64,000 nt of DNA, from positions 1-64,000 of IMG/VR virus record IMGVR_UViG_3300025913_000034; one strand, 5' to 3'. Shown piece after piece: positions 31,005-40,146 of this stretch. The notes below the pieces were generated by a model that was not told the origin of the DNA, did no database searches, and saw only the letters and a program-made list of their open reading frames with translations. A program made the translations under genes and the position numbers. Numbering within the stretch: the stretch's first letter is position 1; each line of letters starts with the position of its first letter. The stretch is from a virus.

Positions 31005-32075
31005 CTACTGCTGAAGGCTCGGTGCGACCCGGATGAACGGGTAGTTCACGCTAAAGGCGTGGCCGACCGACAGGGCCAGCAGCGCAAATGTGTGAGTGCC
31101 GGCAGACGGTGTCACCCAGTTGCGCAGACTACCGCCGTCGCCGAGGTTGAGGTTGGTGGAATCGACGCGAGTGATCGTCGCCTGAGAGGCGCCGTAGATC
31201 ATCGCGGCGGCGGAGCCGTCAACGGCGAGGATGAAGCCGATGTAGTCGCCGGCCACGGTTCCGGAAGCAGGGCTCACCGACAGCCACTGTGCGAAAACCT
31301 CCACCTCGGTGACGCCGTCGCAGGTCACCGACACCGATGCCATGGTCAGGTACGAGGAGGTGTTCGTCGCGACACCGCCGGTGACCTGGCTGTACCCCGC
31401 GGCGAACGCCCCGATTTTCGGCTGCCGGGCGTTGCCGGAGCCGTCGGAGCGCTTCAGCCGCCCCGTGGACAGGTCGTCGACATACAGCCCCGCCGGCCCG
31501 CTGATGCCGCCGGAGACGTTGGCCATCGGCAGGATCCCGCCCTGCGCAACGGTGAAGACCCGCTTGTCGGTGATGTTGCCGGCGGTGATGGAGGACACGC
31601 CGGCGCCGACGGAGAGCTGCGCCAGCAGCAGCGAGTTCGCGGGCAGCGTCGGGGCGACCGGCGAGGCCGCCGGGGTGCCGGCCTGAATGTTGATCGTGCC
31701 GGTGCTGGTGTTGTTGCCGTTGTCGACGAACTGCACGATCACGTTGTCGATGCGCGGGTTCGTCGGGTCGGACGTAGTGGCCGTCAGTGTCGACGTCGTG
31801 TCCAGGCAGCCCGTATACATGCCCGCCGTGGCCGACGTCGAGCCCTGCACGAACGCCACACCCGCGTTCACGGTGACGCTCATACCGGAGGAGGCGTTGA
31901 CCTGCAGCGGGTTGCCGGTGCCGTAGCGGACACCGGGCCGGGCGGCGATACCGGTCGTGCCCGACGGCGAGGCGCCGGTCAGCATCGCGGAAGTGGTCTG
32001 CAGCCGCAGGTCGTCGGCGTTGACCTGGATGCCGTCCATCCACACAGGGTTGTGTGTGGCCACGCTCGTCACCAT
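31005..32075 (-). CDS. tail fibre or receptor-binding protein candidate
   Basis: Encodes 356 residues. Starts with WMDGIQVNADDLRLQT, common at the N-terminus of siphophage baseplate or fibre proteins. A Gly/Thr/Ser-rich beta region follows, and the C-terminal 130 residues look like a jelly-roll head domain. Likely host recognition; specificity cannot be told. Confidence 0.7.
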   Translation of the reverse strand: MVTSVATHNPVWMDGIQVNADDLRLQTTSAMLTGASPSGTTGIAARPGVRYGTGNPLQVNASSGMSVTVNAGVAFVQGSTSATAGMYTGCLDTTSTLTATTSDPTNPRIDNVIVQFVDNGNNTSTGTINIQAGTPAASPVAPTLPANSLLLAQLSVGAGVSSITAGNITDKRVFTVAQGGILPMANVSGGISGPAGLYVDDLSTGRLKRSDGSGNARQPKIGAFAAGYSQVTGGVATNTSSYLTMASVSVTCDGVTEVEVFAQWLSVSPASGTVAGDYIGFILAVDGSAAAMIYGASQATITRVDSTNLNLGDGGSLRNWVTPSAGTHTFALLALSVGHAFSVNYPFIRVAPSLQQ

Positions 32076-32090
32076 GTCAGCGCTCTCCCA

Positions 32091-32963
32091 TCAGATCCAC
32101 GCGTCCCGCCACGCCACCGTCATCTGCGCACCGGCGCCGGCGGTTCCGGTGACCTGAACTGTTGAGGAGCCCGGCTGCACAACCCACCACGAGGAGGCAA
32201 GATCAGCGGTGCGGAACACCCCGTTCAAGGTTGCTTTCTGGTTCAAGAAGTCCACGACCAGCACGTCCGTGGACGACAGCACCAGGGCTGTGAAGCTCAC
32301 CGCCTGGCCGGTGGTCTGGTTCACCACGGCCGGGCCGCTGATGGGGCCGGAGATGGTGACGGTCGGCCTGGTTTCGAAACTGCCGTTGTTCGTGATCGTC
32401 GCCGACATCGGCGGTGCGCCGGCCGGCAGTGTGAACGGCGGCGTCAGCGGCGGTGCCAGACCGGCGGCAGGCGAGCCCTGGGCGACGGTCACCGTCTGCT
32501 GGAGCGTGGAGTACTTGCGCGGGTCCGGCGCGATCAAGCCGATGGTGAAAACGACGTCGTTCAGCGTCGGGTAGGTCTCGGTGACCTGCCCGGAGCGGCG
32601 CACCAGCATCTGCTTCGGGATGGGCTCGTCGATCCGCAGCGTCGCCAGGTCGGAGACCGGCAGCACCTGCGCCAGCGCCGCGCGCGCGACGTCCCGCAGC
32701 GCCTGACTGACGGCGGTCGCCTGCACGGTCAGCGTCAAGGGGCGTCCGGCGTAGTAGGCCGGCGGGGCGTAGGCGCCGTGGTCTCCGGCGCGCTGCACAA
32801 CGCCGCCGGCGGTGGGCGGCCCGTCCATCCCCTGCACGGAGATGATTACCCAGTTGGTGCCGCTGGCGTCCTGGGCTCCGAGCTCCAAGTCGATGAGGCT
32901 GCCCCACGACGGGGTGTAGATCAGGCCGCCGGTCCAGTAGCCGACCTCTGCTGGCGCCGGCAT
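32091..32963 (-). CDS. distal tail protein (Dit-like)
   Basis: Encodes 290 residues. The region LRIDEPIPKQMLVRRSGQVTETYP...FTIGLIAPDPRKYS is characteristic of siphophage distal tail/tail-component proteins that start the tail-tip ring. A C-terminal beta domain follows. Encoded directly downstream of the tape measure, where Dit is expected. Confidence 0.8.
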   Translation of the reverse strand: MPAPAEVGYWTGGLIYTPSWGSLIDLELGAQDASGTNWVIISVQGMDGPPTAGGVVQRAGDHGAYAPPAYYAGRPLTLTVQATAVSQALRDVARAALAQVLPVSDLATLRIDEPIPKQMLVRRSGQVTETYPTLNDVVFTIGLIAPDPRKYSTLQQTVTVAQGSPAAGLAPPLTPPFTLPAGAPPMSATITNNGSFETRPTVTISGPISGPAVVNQTTGQAVSFTALVLSSTDVLVVDFLNQKATLNGVFRTADLASSWWVVQPGSSTVQVTGTAGAGAQMTVAWRDAWI

Positions 32964-32964
32964 G

Positions 32965-35900
32965 TCAGCCCACCGCCAGGGCGAGCTGCCGCATCATGTC
33001 GGCCTGCTGCTCGACCGTGGGGCGTTGCGTGCCGTTGTAGTTGATCGTGACGTTCGGCCCCAGCGGCGTCGCGCGTGTCTTCTGCGCGGTGGTCGCGGCC
33101 GGCAGCGGCATGATGGTGTCGCCGCGGTTGAGGAACGCCAGCTCCGGCCCCTTCTCGCCGACGATCGCCACGCCGGAGGTGGTGGCGGTACCGCCGTCGG
33201 CCATCCACGGGGAGATGTGCCCGAGGTTGGGGATGCCGGGGATGCCAGCCCACGACCATATGTCGGACAGCCCGTGGGTGACGTCGTTGGTCCGGTCGAC
33301 CACGAAGTTGATGCCGCCGATGATCGTGTTGATGGTGCTCTTGAAGATGCCCTCGACGGTGCCGGCGATGTCGCTCAGCCCGGTCTTCACCCAGTCCCAC
33401 AGGTGGGCGCCTGCCGTGGCGAGCCGTCCCGGAAGCTTGCCGATGAAGGCGACGATGTCGTTCCAGTGCCCGATGATCAGCGAGATGCCGCCGGTGAACG
33501 GCGCGAGGATCTCAGGCCACCACCGGACGATGAAACCGGTGAAGTCATCGAAGACGCCCTTAACGAACCCCCAGCCTTCGCTGAAGATGCGCTGCACCTC
33601 GGCGACCATGATGCCGATGAAGACCTTCAGGTCCGACAGGTGATCCCACAGGTAGCCGACCGCGACGATCACGAGGCCCACCGGGGAGATCAGCCCGAGC
33701 AGCGCCAGCGCTACCCACTTCAGCCAGCCCACGTTGTCCTGCAGGAACCCCGCGATGCCGTTCAGGATCGGCGCCAGGATCTCCAGGGCGCCGGTCAGTC
33801 CCTGGGCGATGATCGGCAGCAGCGGCTCGAGCACCTGAAGGACCGCGTTGAAGACGTTGGCGAGAGCCAGCAGCGCAGTCGTCAGCGACGGCATCATCGG
33901 CAGTAGCGCCGCCAGGAGCTTGTTCACGAACTCTGTCAGCGGCGGGACGATCGTCTTCAGCGCGGGTCCCAACGCGCCGCTCAGGGCACCCACGATCGCG
34001 CCCAGAGGGCCCAGGAGGTTGGAGACGAGGTCGAGGATGGCCTGGATGGCCTCCCCGGCGCCCCCGGCGTTGATGGTCAGGCCGTTCAGGAAGTCCGGCA
34101 GCCCCGAGGCGAGGATGTCGTGCAGCCCCTGCCCGATGGCCGACACGATCGGGCTCGCGGCCTGACCGGCCTCGGCGATGCCGTTCAGCGCGTCGGCGAA
34201 CCCGGATCCGAACTGCTGCAGCAGCCCGACGCCCTCGTGCAGGATTCCGGCGATCGCGCTTTGGAACGCAGGGTTCTTTATCAGGTTCCCGACCTGTTCG
34301 CCCAGGCCGCCGATGACGCGGCCGGCCTCGCCGACCGACGTGTTGAAGATCGGCAGCAGCGGCGCGGAGTCCTTCAGCATCTGCGTCAGGCCCGGCAACA
34401 TCGTCGTCTGCGCGGTCCGGGAGATCTCGCCCAGCTGCGACCTCACCGACAGCAGCTCGTTGACGAAGTCCCGGCCGGGCTGCGTGAGCTTGGCCATGTC
34501 CTGCGCGAACTTGTCCACCGCGCCGCCGCCGGCCGACGCCGCGGCGGCGGCCGCGAGGCGCTGCTGGGTCAGCAGGTCCGACAGTGCCTGCTCGGCCCGC
34601 TGCACCTGCTGCGCGGATGCGATCCGCTGCGCGGCCGCCGCGGCGTCTGCCTTCGCCAGCGAGTTCTGGGCGTTCTGCTGGTCCTGCAGCGCCTGGGTGA
34701 CGTCGTGCTGGGCGCCGGCGACCTGCTCGGCCGCCATCTCGGCGGAGTGCTGCGCGTTCAGCACCGCCGGGGCCTTGTCGACGCCGTCCTGCTGCGCCTG
34801 GTTGGCCTTCTCCGTGGCTTCCTTCGACCGCTGCTGCGCGTCGGTGACACCTTGTTCGGCCTGCGCCAGGGCCAGCTTTGCATCAGCCAGCTGCTGCGGC
34901 GTGGTCATGCCGTTGTCCTGCGCCTGCGTCAGCGCGGTCTGGGCCTTCGTCAGGTTGCTCGCGGCCTGCTGCGCCGCCAAGTCGGCATCGGCCGCTGCGT
35001 TGCGGGCGTCGGCGATCTGGTTGGTGGCATCGGCGCGGGCCTGCGTGACGGCCTGCTGTGCCTGCTGCTCGTCGTACAGGCTGTTGGTGTAGGACTGTTC
35101 GGCCTGCTGCACGCCGTAGGTGGCGGAGACGACCTGCTGTTGCGCGGCGACGATCTGGTCCGCTGAGGACTTCGCGGCCTGGGCCGCGGCGACCTTCGCA
35201 TCGGCGATCGCCTGCTCGGCGTTGCGGACGGCGACGGCGTTGGAGAACGCCGTCAGGGCCAGCTGCGCCGAGGACTGGCCGGCGCTGCTGCTCTGTGCGC
35301 CGTAGTCCTTCAGGGCGCCGATGACCGGTATGAACGCACCGGCGAGCGCGCCGACCGCCGACCCGAGGCCGCCGAACGCGGCGGGCAGCGCCGCCAGCGC
35401 CGGGCCCAGCGTTATGACGGCGCCGACCATCATGCCGGTGGTGCTGGCCAGTGCCGAGAAGACACCGCCGACGCTCGACGCCGCCCCGCTGACGCCGCCC
35501 ATTTTCTGGTTCAGGTCGCTGAACATCGACCGGATGCGGTCGATCACCCCGGCGAAGCCGTCGAGCTGCTGCTTCGTCTCGTCGGACTTCTTCCCGACCA
35601 CGTCCAGGCCGGCGGCGAGCTTCTCCGCGTCGGAGGCGAACCGGCCCTGTGCGTTGCGCAGGCGGCCGTCGGCGTCGGTCCACAGGCCGTTGGCGAGCTT
35701 GTCGCCGATCTCTGCGCCCGCGGCTTCGGCATCGGCGCCGACGTCCTGGCCGATACTGCGCAGCCGGGTACGCAGCGGCTCGGCGTTGAGCTCGGCCTCG
35801 ACCGGGATTTTGATCTCGCCGGTTTCGCCGATGGCTTCGGCTTCGGCCTTGACCTCCTCGGCCAGGCCCGCGGCGTCGGCCTTGACGTGGACGTCGATCT

Positions 35901-36096
35901 TCTCATCCGCCCCGGCCTCGGCGGCTTTCGCGGCGACATCCTCGCGCAGCCCGGCATCATCGGCGGCGACCCGCAGGCGGAGTTCGAGCCCTTCGGCCGC
36001 GGCGGCGATCTTCGCGGCGAGCGAGGAGCGCAGGTCGGTGTCGTCGGCGACGAGCTCGACGTAGGCGTCGGCGACCTTGAAATAGGCCTCGGGCAT
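32965..36096 (-). CDS. tail tape measure protein
   Basis: Encodes 1043 residues, the longest protein of the operon, as usual for the ruler of siphophage tail length. Long Ala/Gln-rich helical stretches are followed by hydrophobic segments (LGAIVGALSGALGPAL; VALALLGLISPVGLVIVAVGYLW), and there is a tail-end domain with WSWAGIPGIPNLGHISPWMADGG. It lies just after the tail chaperones. Length would predict a tail of roughly 150 nm by the usual 0.15 nm per residue rule. Confidence 0.93.
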   Translation of the reverse strand: MPEAYFKVADAYVELVADDTDLRSSLAAKIAAAAEGLELRLRVAADDAGLREDVAAKAAEAGADEKIDVHVKADAAGLAEEVKAEAEAIGETGEIKIPVEAELNAEPLRTRLRSIGQDVGADAEAAGAEIGDKLANGLWTDADGRLRNAQGRFASDAEKLAAGLDVVGKKSDETKQQLDGFAGVIDRIRSMFSDLNQKMGGVSGAASSVGGVFSALASTTGMMVGAVITLGPALAALPAAFGGLGSAVGALAGAFIPVIGALKDYGAQSSSAGQSSAQLALTAFSNAVAVRNAEQAIADAKVAAAQAAKSSADQIVAAQQQVVSATYGVQQAEQSYTNSLYDEQQAQQAVTQARADATNQIADARNAAADADLAAQQAASNLTKAQTALTQAQDNGMTTPQQLADAKLALAQAEQGVTDAQQRSKEATEKANQAQQDGVDKAPAVLNAQHSAEMAAEQVAGAQHDVTQALQDQQNAQNSLAKADAAAAAQRIASAQQVQRAEQALSDLLTQQRLAAAAAASAGGGAVDKFAQDMAKLTQPGRDFVNELLSVRSQLGEISRTAQTTMLPGLTQMLKDSAPLLPIFNTSVGEAGRVIGGLGEQVGNLIKNPAFQSAIAGILHEGVGLLQQFGSGFADALNGIAEAGQAASPIVSAIGQGLHDILASGLPDFLNGLTINAGGAGEAIQAILDLVSNLLGPLGAIVGALSGALGPALKTIVPPLTEFVNKLLAALLPMMPSLTTALLALANVFNAVLQVLEPLLPIIAQGLTGALEILAPILNGIAGFLQDNVGWLKWVALALLGLISPVGLVIVAVGYLWDHLSDLKVFIGIMVAEVQRIFSEGWGFVKGVFDDFTGFIVRWWPEILAPFTGGISLIIGHWNDIVAFIGKLPGRLATAGAHLWDWVKTGLSDIAGTVEGIFKSTINTIIGGINFVVDRTNDVTHGLSDIWSWAGIPGIPNLGHISPWMADGGTATTSGVAIVGEKGPELAFLNRGDTIMPLPAATTAQKTRATPLGPNVTINYNGTQRPTVEQQADMMRQLALAVG

Positions 36097-36449
36097 CAGG
36101 CGGTCCCGAAGGAGATGAGGCCGCTGAGCTCCTCAGACATCGTCAACTCGGCGCGCGTGCCGCCGATGACCTTCGTTTCCGAACCGGCGCCGGCGGGACG
36201 TGCCGCCGGGGGCGCCGGCCGTACCGGGGTGGATGCCACCGCCGGGTTCTGGCGCTGTTCGTCGAGCTCGGTGTGTATCAGGGCTGCGACCGCGCCGCCG
36301 TAGGCGTGGATGCGCTGGGCGAGGCGGATGAACCGCGGCCCGGGCATCTCCCACATCCTGTCGACTCGATGAAAAACACTGAGATCGGATTCGAGGTCGT
36401 CGAGGCACGCCAGCAGCCAGAAGAGGTGGTCTACCGGCGGCGCGAGTCT
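36096..36449 (-). CDS. tail assembly chaperone T segment (made by -1 frameshift)
   Basis: This frame has no stop from the slip site to 36096 and lies exactly in the -1 frame of the upstream chaperone gene. The G product would be extended by about 117 residues through WEMPGPRFIRLAQRIHAYGGAV to ELSGLISFGTA. It ends at the start of the tape measure gene. A stand-alone 86-residue product from the ATG at 36356 is possible, but the G/GT arrangement of siphophages makes the fusion more likely. Confidence 0.8.
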   Translation of the reverse strand, partial: RLAPPVDHLFWLLACLDDLESDLSVFHRVDRMWEMPGPRFIRLAQRIHAYGGAVAALIHTELDEQRQNPAVASTPVRPAPPAARPAGAGSETKVIGGTRAELTMSEELSGLISFGTA

Positions 36450-36817
36450 TTTGGGGTGGTGTCGCCCATCACCTTCGACTGGACGATCTTTGCGATGGCG
36501 ACGAGGTGGTCGTCCTTGAGGTTGAAGGTCAGGAACGCCTCGTAGGCGTCAGCGCCGAGGACTTCCTCCAGCAGCCATGACAGGCCCCAGTTCTCGCCCT
36601 TCTTGCGGCAGTGGTCCATGTAGCGGACCGCCACCTGTGCGGGAACCTCGGCCGGGGTGGAGAAGACGGTGCCGTTGATGGTGAACGCCGGTTCCATCGC
36701 GACCGGCGCCTCGTCGGCGTCGTCTGTGGTGATCTCCAGCAGCGGCTCGCCGTCGACGGTGACGGGCTTGCGGGCGGCAGCGGGGCGCTTGCCGGTGGCC
36801 TTGCGTGCAGGCGGCAT
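36431..36817 (-). CDS. tail assembly chaperone G
   Basis: Encodes 128 residues. A basic N-terminus is followed by an acidic linker and a helical domain (YMDHCRKKGENWGLSWLLEEVLGADAYEAFLT). Located between the major tail protein and tape measure genes, the standard position of gpG-like chaperones that coat the tape measure during tail assembly. A C-CCA-AAA slip site lies near its end. Confidence 0.82.
   Translation of the reverse strand: MPPARKATGKRPAAARKPVTVDGEPLLEITTDDADEAPVAMEPAFTINGTVFSTPAEVPAQVAVRYMDHCRKKGENWGLSWLLEEVLGADAYEAFLTFNLKDDHLVAIAKIVQSKVMGDTTPKDSRRR
36449..36455 (-). promoter_or_regulatory. programmed -1 ribosomal frameshift site
   Basis: The minus strand reads C CCA AAA in the zero frame of the chaperone gene, the X XXY YYZ heptamer. 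The codons around are ACC CCA AAA GAC. Shifting back one base joins the frame that stays open to 36096. A stable hairpin immediately downstream was not established by eye. Confidence 0.8.
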
Positions 36818-36847
36818 CCAGAGCTCCTACGAGGGGGACGGTCGGGA

Positions 36848-37411
36848 TCAGGAGGTCTGGTCGACGATGTGGAACGGCGTGATCGAGTTCGACACGTAGT
36901 GCGCGTTCCAGGTCACGCCGAAAACGTTCTGCTTGTCCTTGGCGTACAGGAACGCCACCTTCGCCGTGCTCAAGCACTTGCGCAGGACCGCGCGGCGCTT
37001 GAACGTGCCGCCGGGTGCCCAGCCGTCCATCAGCAGCGCGATGTACGTCGGCTGCGTCGCCGACGTGGCGGTGATCGGGTCGTAGGTGGCGTAGCCGGCG
37101 CCGGTGGCCTGGGTGCCGCCGTTGAGCACCAGGCTCAGGTTGTTCAGCGTCGGCTCGGCCAGCTCGGTGGTGATGTCCAGCTCGCGCTTCGTCAGCCGGC
37201 GCCCGACCGAGTCGACGACCTGGTCGACTTCGAGTTCGGTGTAGGTCTGGTTGATCGTCAGCGTCAGGCCGCCGTTGGTGCCGCCGACGTCGGTCCACGC
37301 CGATCCCGCCGGGGTGGTGTTCACCGCCGAGTCCGCGGGCTCGGTGGCGCCGAACGCGCCGGAGTACAGGGTCGCCGGTCCCAGGACCAGATTCGCCGTG
37401 GTCACAGACAT
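36848..37411 (-). CDS. major tail protein
   Basis: Encodes 187 residues. An N-terminal beta domain with GGTNGGLTLTINQTYTELEVDQVVDSVGRRLTKRELDITTELAE is the typical tail-tube core: strands, a loop and a helix of siphophage gpV-like proteins. Located upstream of the chaperones. It would polymerise as hexameric rings around the tape measure. Confidence 0.88.
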   Translation of the reverse strand: MSVTTANLVLGPATLYSGAFGATEPADSAVNTTPAGSAWTDVGGTNGGLTLTINQTYTELEVDQVVDSVGRRLTKRELDITTELAEPTLNNLSLVLNGGTQATGAGYATYDPITATSATQPTYIALLMDGWAPGGTFKRRAVLRKCLSTAKVAFLYAKDKQNVFGVTWNAHYVSNSITPFHIVDQTS

Positions 37412-37429
37412 GCGGGTCAGCCTCCTGAA

Positions 37430-37639
37430 CTATCGGCCGTCGGCCGACGCTTGGTCATCTGCGAGTGTTTCCGCGGCGTCAAGAACCGCCGGGGCGGGCG
37501 AGGGGACATCGGCGGTCTGGTCGCCGGGCGCGTCGGGCTCGGCGAGGATCAGGCCTTGGGCGGCCAGGTCGGCGTATTCGGCGTCGTCGACCTCCAGCGG
37601 CATGTCGGGGCGCATGGTGGTGCGGATCCGGTGGGTCAT
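37430..37639 (-). CDS. small acidic structural-operon protein
   Basis: Encodes 69 residues starting at the ATG that overlaps the upstream stop. Contains a LEVDDAEYADLAAQGLIL segment often found in small head-tail proteins of actinophages, then an acidic Pro-rich tail. May be a head-tail joining accessory. Confidence 0.55.
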   Translation of the reverse strand: MTHRIRTTMRPDMPLEVDDAEYADLAAQGLILAEPDAPGDQTADVPSPAPAVLDAAETLADDQASADGR

Positions 37640-37860
37640 CGGCGGAACTGCTCTCTGGACAGAGGCCACGTCACCGAGGCGAGGGCCGGGTGGCGGCCGA
37701 CGGGCATGGTCTGGCCGTCGGGGATGCTGGGCGGGCACGGGATGACGCGCATGCCGGCGAACAGGAACTCCAGCTCGGCCGGATCGTGGTGGACGAGCAC
37801 CAGGCCGCCGAGGGACAGCAGTTCCCGGGACTTCTCGCCGACCATCGCGTAGCGGGCCAT
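37636..37860 (-). CDS. small head-tail connector-region protein
   Basis: Encodes 74 residues, coupled at both ends. A beta-rich fold with no known motif. Its position between tail terminator and major tail protein suggests a minor role in joining or tail assembly. Confidence 0.55.
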   Translation of the reverse strand: MARYAMVGEKSRELLSLGGLVLVHHDPAELEFLFAGMRVIPCPPSIPDGQTMPVGRHPALASVTWPLSREQFRR

Positions 37861-38321
37861 CAGGACTCGACCCAGTTCATGGCGACGTGCATGGTGTAGC
37901 GGGCGTAGTCGGAGGGGTCGGCGTACATCGGGCGCGGGACGTCAAGCAGATACGCAGACATCACCCGGGCGCCGACGTAGCCGTCACGCAGCACCAGCTC
38001 GGTTTCGATGCCGACGTTTTCCACCGCGGCCCATGCCACGGTCATCGCCAGTGCGTCGGCTTTGGCCAGTGGCGGCAGGTCCGAGTTGGACTGGGTGGCC
38101 CAGCAGTCAACCTGCACCACCGGCGATGACAGCGGCACGTACATGCCGAAGCCGCCGCCGACAGGCGTGATCTGTACGAAGCCGGTTTCGGCCCAGGACA
38201 CGCTGCCGTCGGTAGCCGGCCGCGGCAGCCGCGTGCCGACCATGTCTGCGGTGATGCCGGGGATGGTGGCCAGCCATGCGGCCGCGACCAGGCTGACGGT
38301 GGCGTGCTGCAGCGTCGTCAC
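37860..38321 (-). CDS. tail terminator-like protein
   Basis: Encodes 153 residues from a GTG overlapping the upstream stop (GTGA). Length, the beta-alpha pattern (VVQVDCWATQSNSDLPPLAKADALAMTVAWA) and position just before the tail-tube gene fit the tail terminator/gpU-like family that caps the tube and joins it to the head. Confidence 0.7.
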   Translation of the reverse strand: MTTLQHATVSLVAAAWLATIPGITADMVGTRLPRPATDGSVSWAETGFVQITPVGGGFGMYVPLSSPVVQVDCWATQSNSDLPPLAKADALAMTVAWAAVENVGIETELVLRDGYVGARVMSAYLLDVPRPMYADPSDYARYTMHVAMNWVES

Positions 38322-38773
38322 CGGCCACCGCCGGCGTTGTCGGTGGTGCGCGCCAGGAGCCGGTTCAGGGCCGCGGTCTGCTCGGCGTGCTGGGTGCGCA
38401 GCGCCGCGAACTCCTCGGTGAGCACCTGCAGCATCTCGCGGGAGGAGCAGTCCGCCTCGTAGTCGTGGTGCGCCAGCTCGCTGGCGACCTGGTCCGAGCG
38501 CTTCGCGGCGATCAACAGGATCGCGCCCTGCAGCGCCGCCACGCAGGAAAGCACCAGGTTCAGCAGGATGAACGGGTACGCGTCGAAGGCGCCGCGGCCG
38601 GATGTGGCCAGCACGACGTTCAGCACCATCCAGGCGGCGAGGAACGCCACTGCGCCGAAGACGAAGCCCCAGGAGCCCATGGTGTTGCGCATGCGGTCGG
38701 CGGCGCGCTCGCCGCGGGTCAGCTCCCCGTCGGTGCGCACCCCGGGGTGCCGGTGCCACAGCGGGCCGGTCAT
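38318..38773 (-). CDS. DUF1003-family membrane protein within the head-tail operon
   Basis: Encodes 151 residues. RMRNTMGSWGFVFGAVAFLAAWMVLN, then DAYPFILLNLVLSCVAALQGAILLIAAKRSD, matches DUF1003: two membrane spans joined by a short loop and followed by a coiled C-terminus. DUF1003 proteins are cellular membrane proteins of unknown function. Its insertion between connector genes marks it as a cargo gene. Confidence 0.82.
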   Translation of the reverse strand: MTGPLWHRHPGVRTDGELTRGERAADRMRNTMGSWGFVFGAVAFLAAWMVLNVVLATSGRGAFDAYPFILLNLVLSCVAALQGAILLIAAKRSDQVASELAHHDYEADCSSREMLQVLTEEFAALRTQHAEQTAALNRLLARTTDNAGGGR

Positions 38774-39087
38774 GAGCGCCGCCTGTACAGCGCCGGCCGC
38801 AGGAACGGCTGCGGTTCCATGTAGCGGGTGCCCATCTCGACGTACAGCGCGTAGGTGTAGTCCAGCTCGCCTTGGTCGAGCCCGCGGGCTTTCGCATCGG
38901 CGCCGACCTGGACTGCGTAGCCGTCGGGCCGCATCCGTGTGTAGATCGAGGCCTTCAGGGCGCCGGTGTCGACCGGGCAGGCGTCGCGGGCGTCGTCGGC
39001 GATGTCCACGCCGAGGCGGGCCAGCAGATCCATGGTCGGCTCGACGAGGTGCTCCTCCCAGCCGTCGACCATCTTCACGCGGGCCAT
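38770..39087 (-). CDS. HK97 gp10-like head-tail joining protein
   Basis: Encodes 105 residues. The segment DDARDACPVDTGALKASIY is a hallmark of gp10-like neck proteins, and YALYVEMGTRYMEPQPFLRPAL is their typical end. Coupled by ATGA to its neighbours. It forms part of the neck between connector and tail terminator. Confidence 0.85.
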   Translation of the reverse strand: MARVKMVDGWEEHLVEPTMDLLARLGVDIADDARDACPVDTGALKASIYTRMRPDGYAVQVGADAKARGLDQGELDYTYALYVEMGTRYMEPQPFLRPALYRRRS

Positions 39088-39419
39088 CAGCTGGTCCTGC
39101 GCAGTTCGAGCTGGGTGTCGGAGGACATGCCGGGCAACGCCGAGTTGATGACCGCGGTGACGATGTAGATCTGGCCGGTCTTCTCGTCGCGGATGCGGTC
39201 GGCGTCGGTGATGTCGGTCTGCGAGCCGACGATCCCGTCGATGGATCGCACGATCCGCGGCGCCGGATTCCCGGGCGTGACGATCTTCTGGGTGCGTTCG
39301 ATGATGGACGCGGGCACGCCGGAGGCGACGACTTGGCCGGTGGCGTAGGAGTCGCCGTAGACCGGGTCCGTGGCGGTTCCGCGCAGGATGCTGATGGTGC
39401 AGGTCGCGACGGCGTACAT
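39087..39419 (-). CDS. head closure-like protein
   Basis: Encodes 110 residues. Beta-rich with a C-terminal RDEKTGQIYIVTAVINSAL segment. In siphophage gene order this place, between the gp6-like connector and gp10-like protein, belongs to the head closure/stopper protein. Confidence 0.65.
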   Translation of the reverse strand: MYAVATCTISILRGTATDPVYGDSYATGQVVASGVPASIIERTQKIVTPGNPAPRIVRSIDGIVGSQTDITDADRIRDEKTGQIYIVTAVINSALPGMSSDTQLELRRTS

Positions 39420-39860
39420 CTACATCGCGCTCCACTGCTCGTAGAAGTCGTTGCCGGCGCTGTCCGGGTCGGAGGAGATCGGCGTGAGCCCGTCGGTGAA
39501 CGGCGAGCGCACATGCAGGGAGCGGGACCTCAGCCAGGAGACGCGCTTGAGCGCCTTCGCGGCGAACGGGGCGATCCGCAGCGTGTCTTCCTTCAGCTCC
39601 ACCGGCCGTGAGCCAGCGGAGATGGTGGCGAAGTCCAGCCGTGAGTACAGGTCGGGCTGGGCCAGCATCCACGCGGCCTGGTAGGCGACGGCCAGCTTCA
39701 GCCAGTACAGGTCGCGCGTGCCAATGCGCGGCAGCGCGTCGTAGGTGCGGGCCGAGAACATGTCGATGATCGCCTGGGCGCGCATCACCTGCGCGTCGGT
39801 GACGGTCTCACCGGTGTAGGTGAGAACGTCGTCGGCCTGGGCCCAGGAGTTCGTCGCCAC
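39420..39860 (-). CDS. head-tail connector (gp6-like)
   Basis: Encodes 146 residues. DDVLTYTGETVTDAQVMRAQAIIDMFS...AVAYQAAWM is the helical pattern of gp6/gp15-type adaptor proteins that bind the portal as a dodecameric ring. Separated from the capsid gene by two small genes. Confidence 0.75.
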   Translation of the reverse strand: MATNSWAQADDVLTYTGETVTDAQVMRAQAIIDMFSARTYDALPRIGTRDLYWLKLAVAYQAAWMLAQPDLYSRLDFATISAGSRPVELKEDTLRIAPFAAKALKRVSWLRSRSLHVRSPFTDGLTPISSDPDSAGNDFYEQWSAM

Positions 39861-39861
39861 G

Positions 39862-40146
39862 TCAGGGCTTCTTCTTGGCCATGCCGGTGACGTTGATGTT
39901 CGGGTACTTCTTCGCCACGGCCGCCTTCACATGGGCCTGCTGTGCTGGCGTGCCGTTCTGCGCGACCCGGGCCAGGGCGTTGCGAGCGTGGGCGGCGTCG
40001 TCGATACGGTACTGCTTCCCGGGCAGCGCGAAGCTGGCTGGCGACATCTTGGCCCGGCCGGCCTTGGTGTTCCGCTTGGCGTTGGTGGACGCCGGCAGCT
40101 TCGACGCCTTCGACGCGCTCTTCGCGGCGCTCTTCTTGGCGGCCAT
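39862..40146 (-). CDS. small basic head-region protein
   Basis: Encodes 94 residues, with a Lys/Ala-rich histone-like N-terminus. The C-terminal FALPGKQYRIDDAAHARNALARVAQNGTPAQQAHVKAAVAKKYPNI is a small domain recurrent in actinophage and prophage proteins near head genes. It may contact packaged DNA or other head proteins; role unproven. Confidence 0.65.
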   Translation of the reverse strand: MAAKKSAAKSASKASKLPASTNAKRNTKAGRAKMSPASFALPGKQYRIDDAAHARNALARVAQNGTPAQQAHVKAAVAKKYPNINVTGMAKKKP

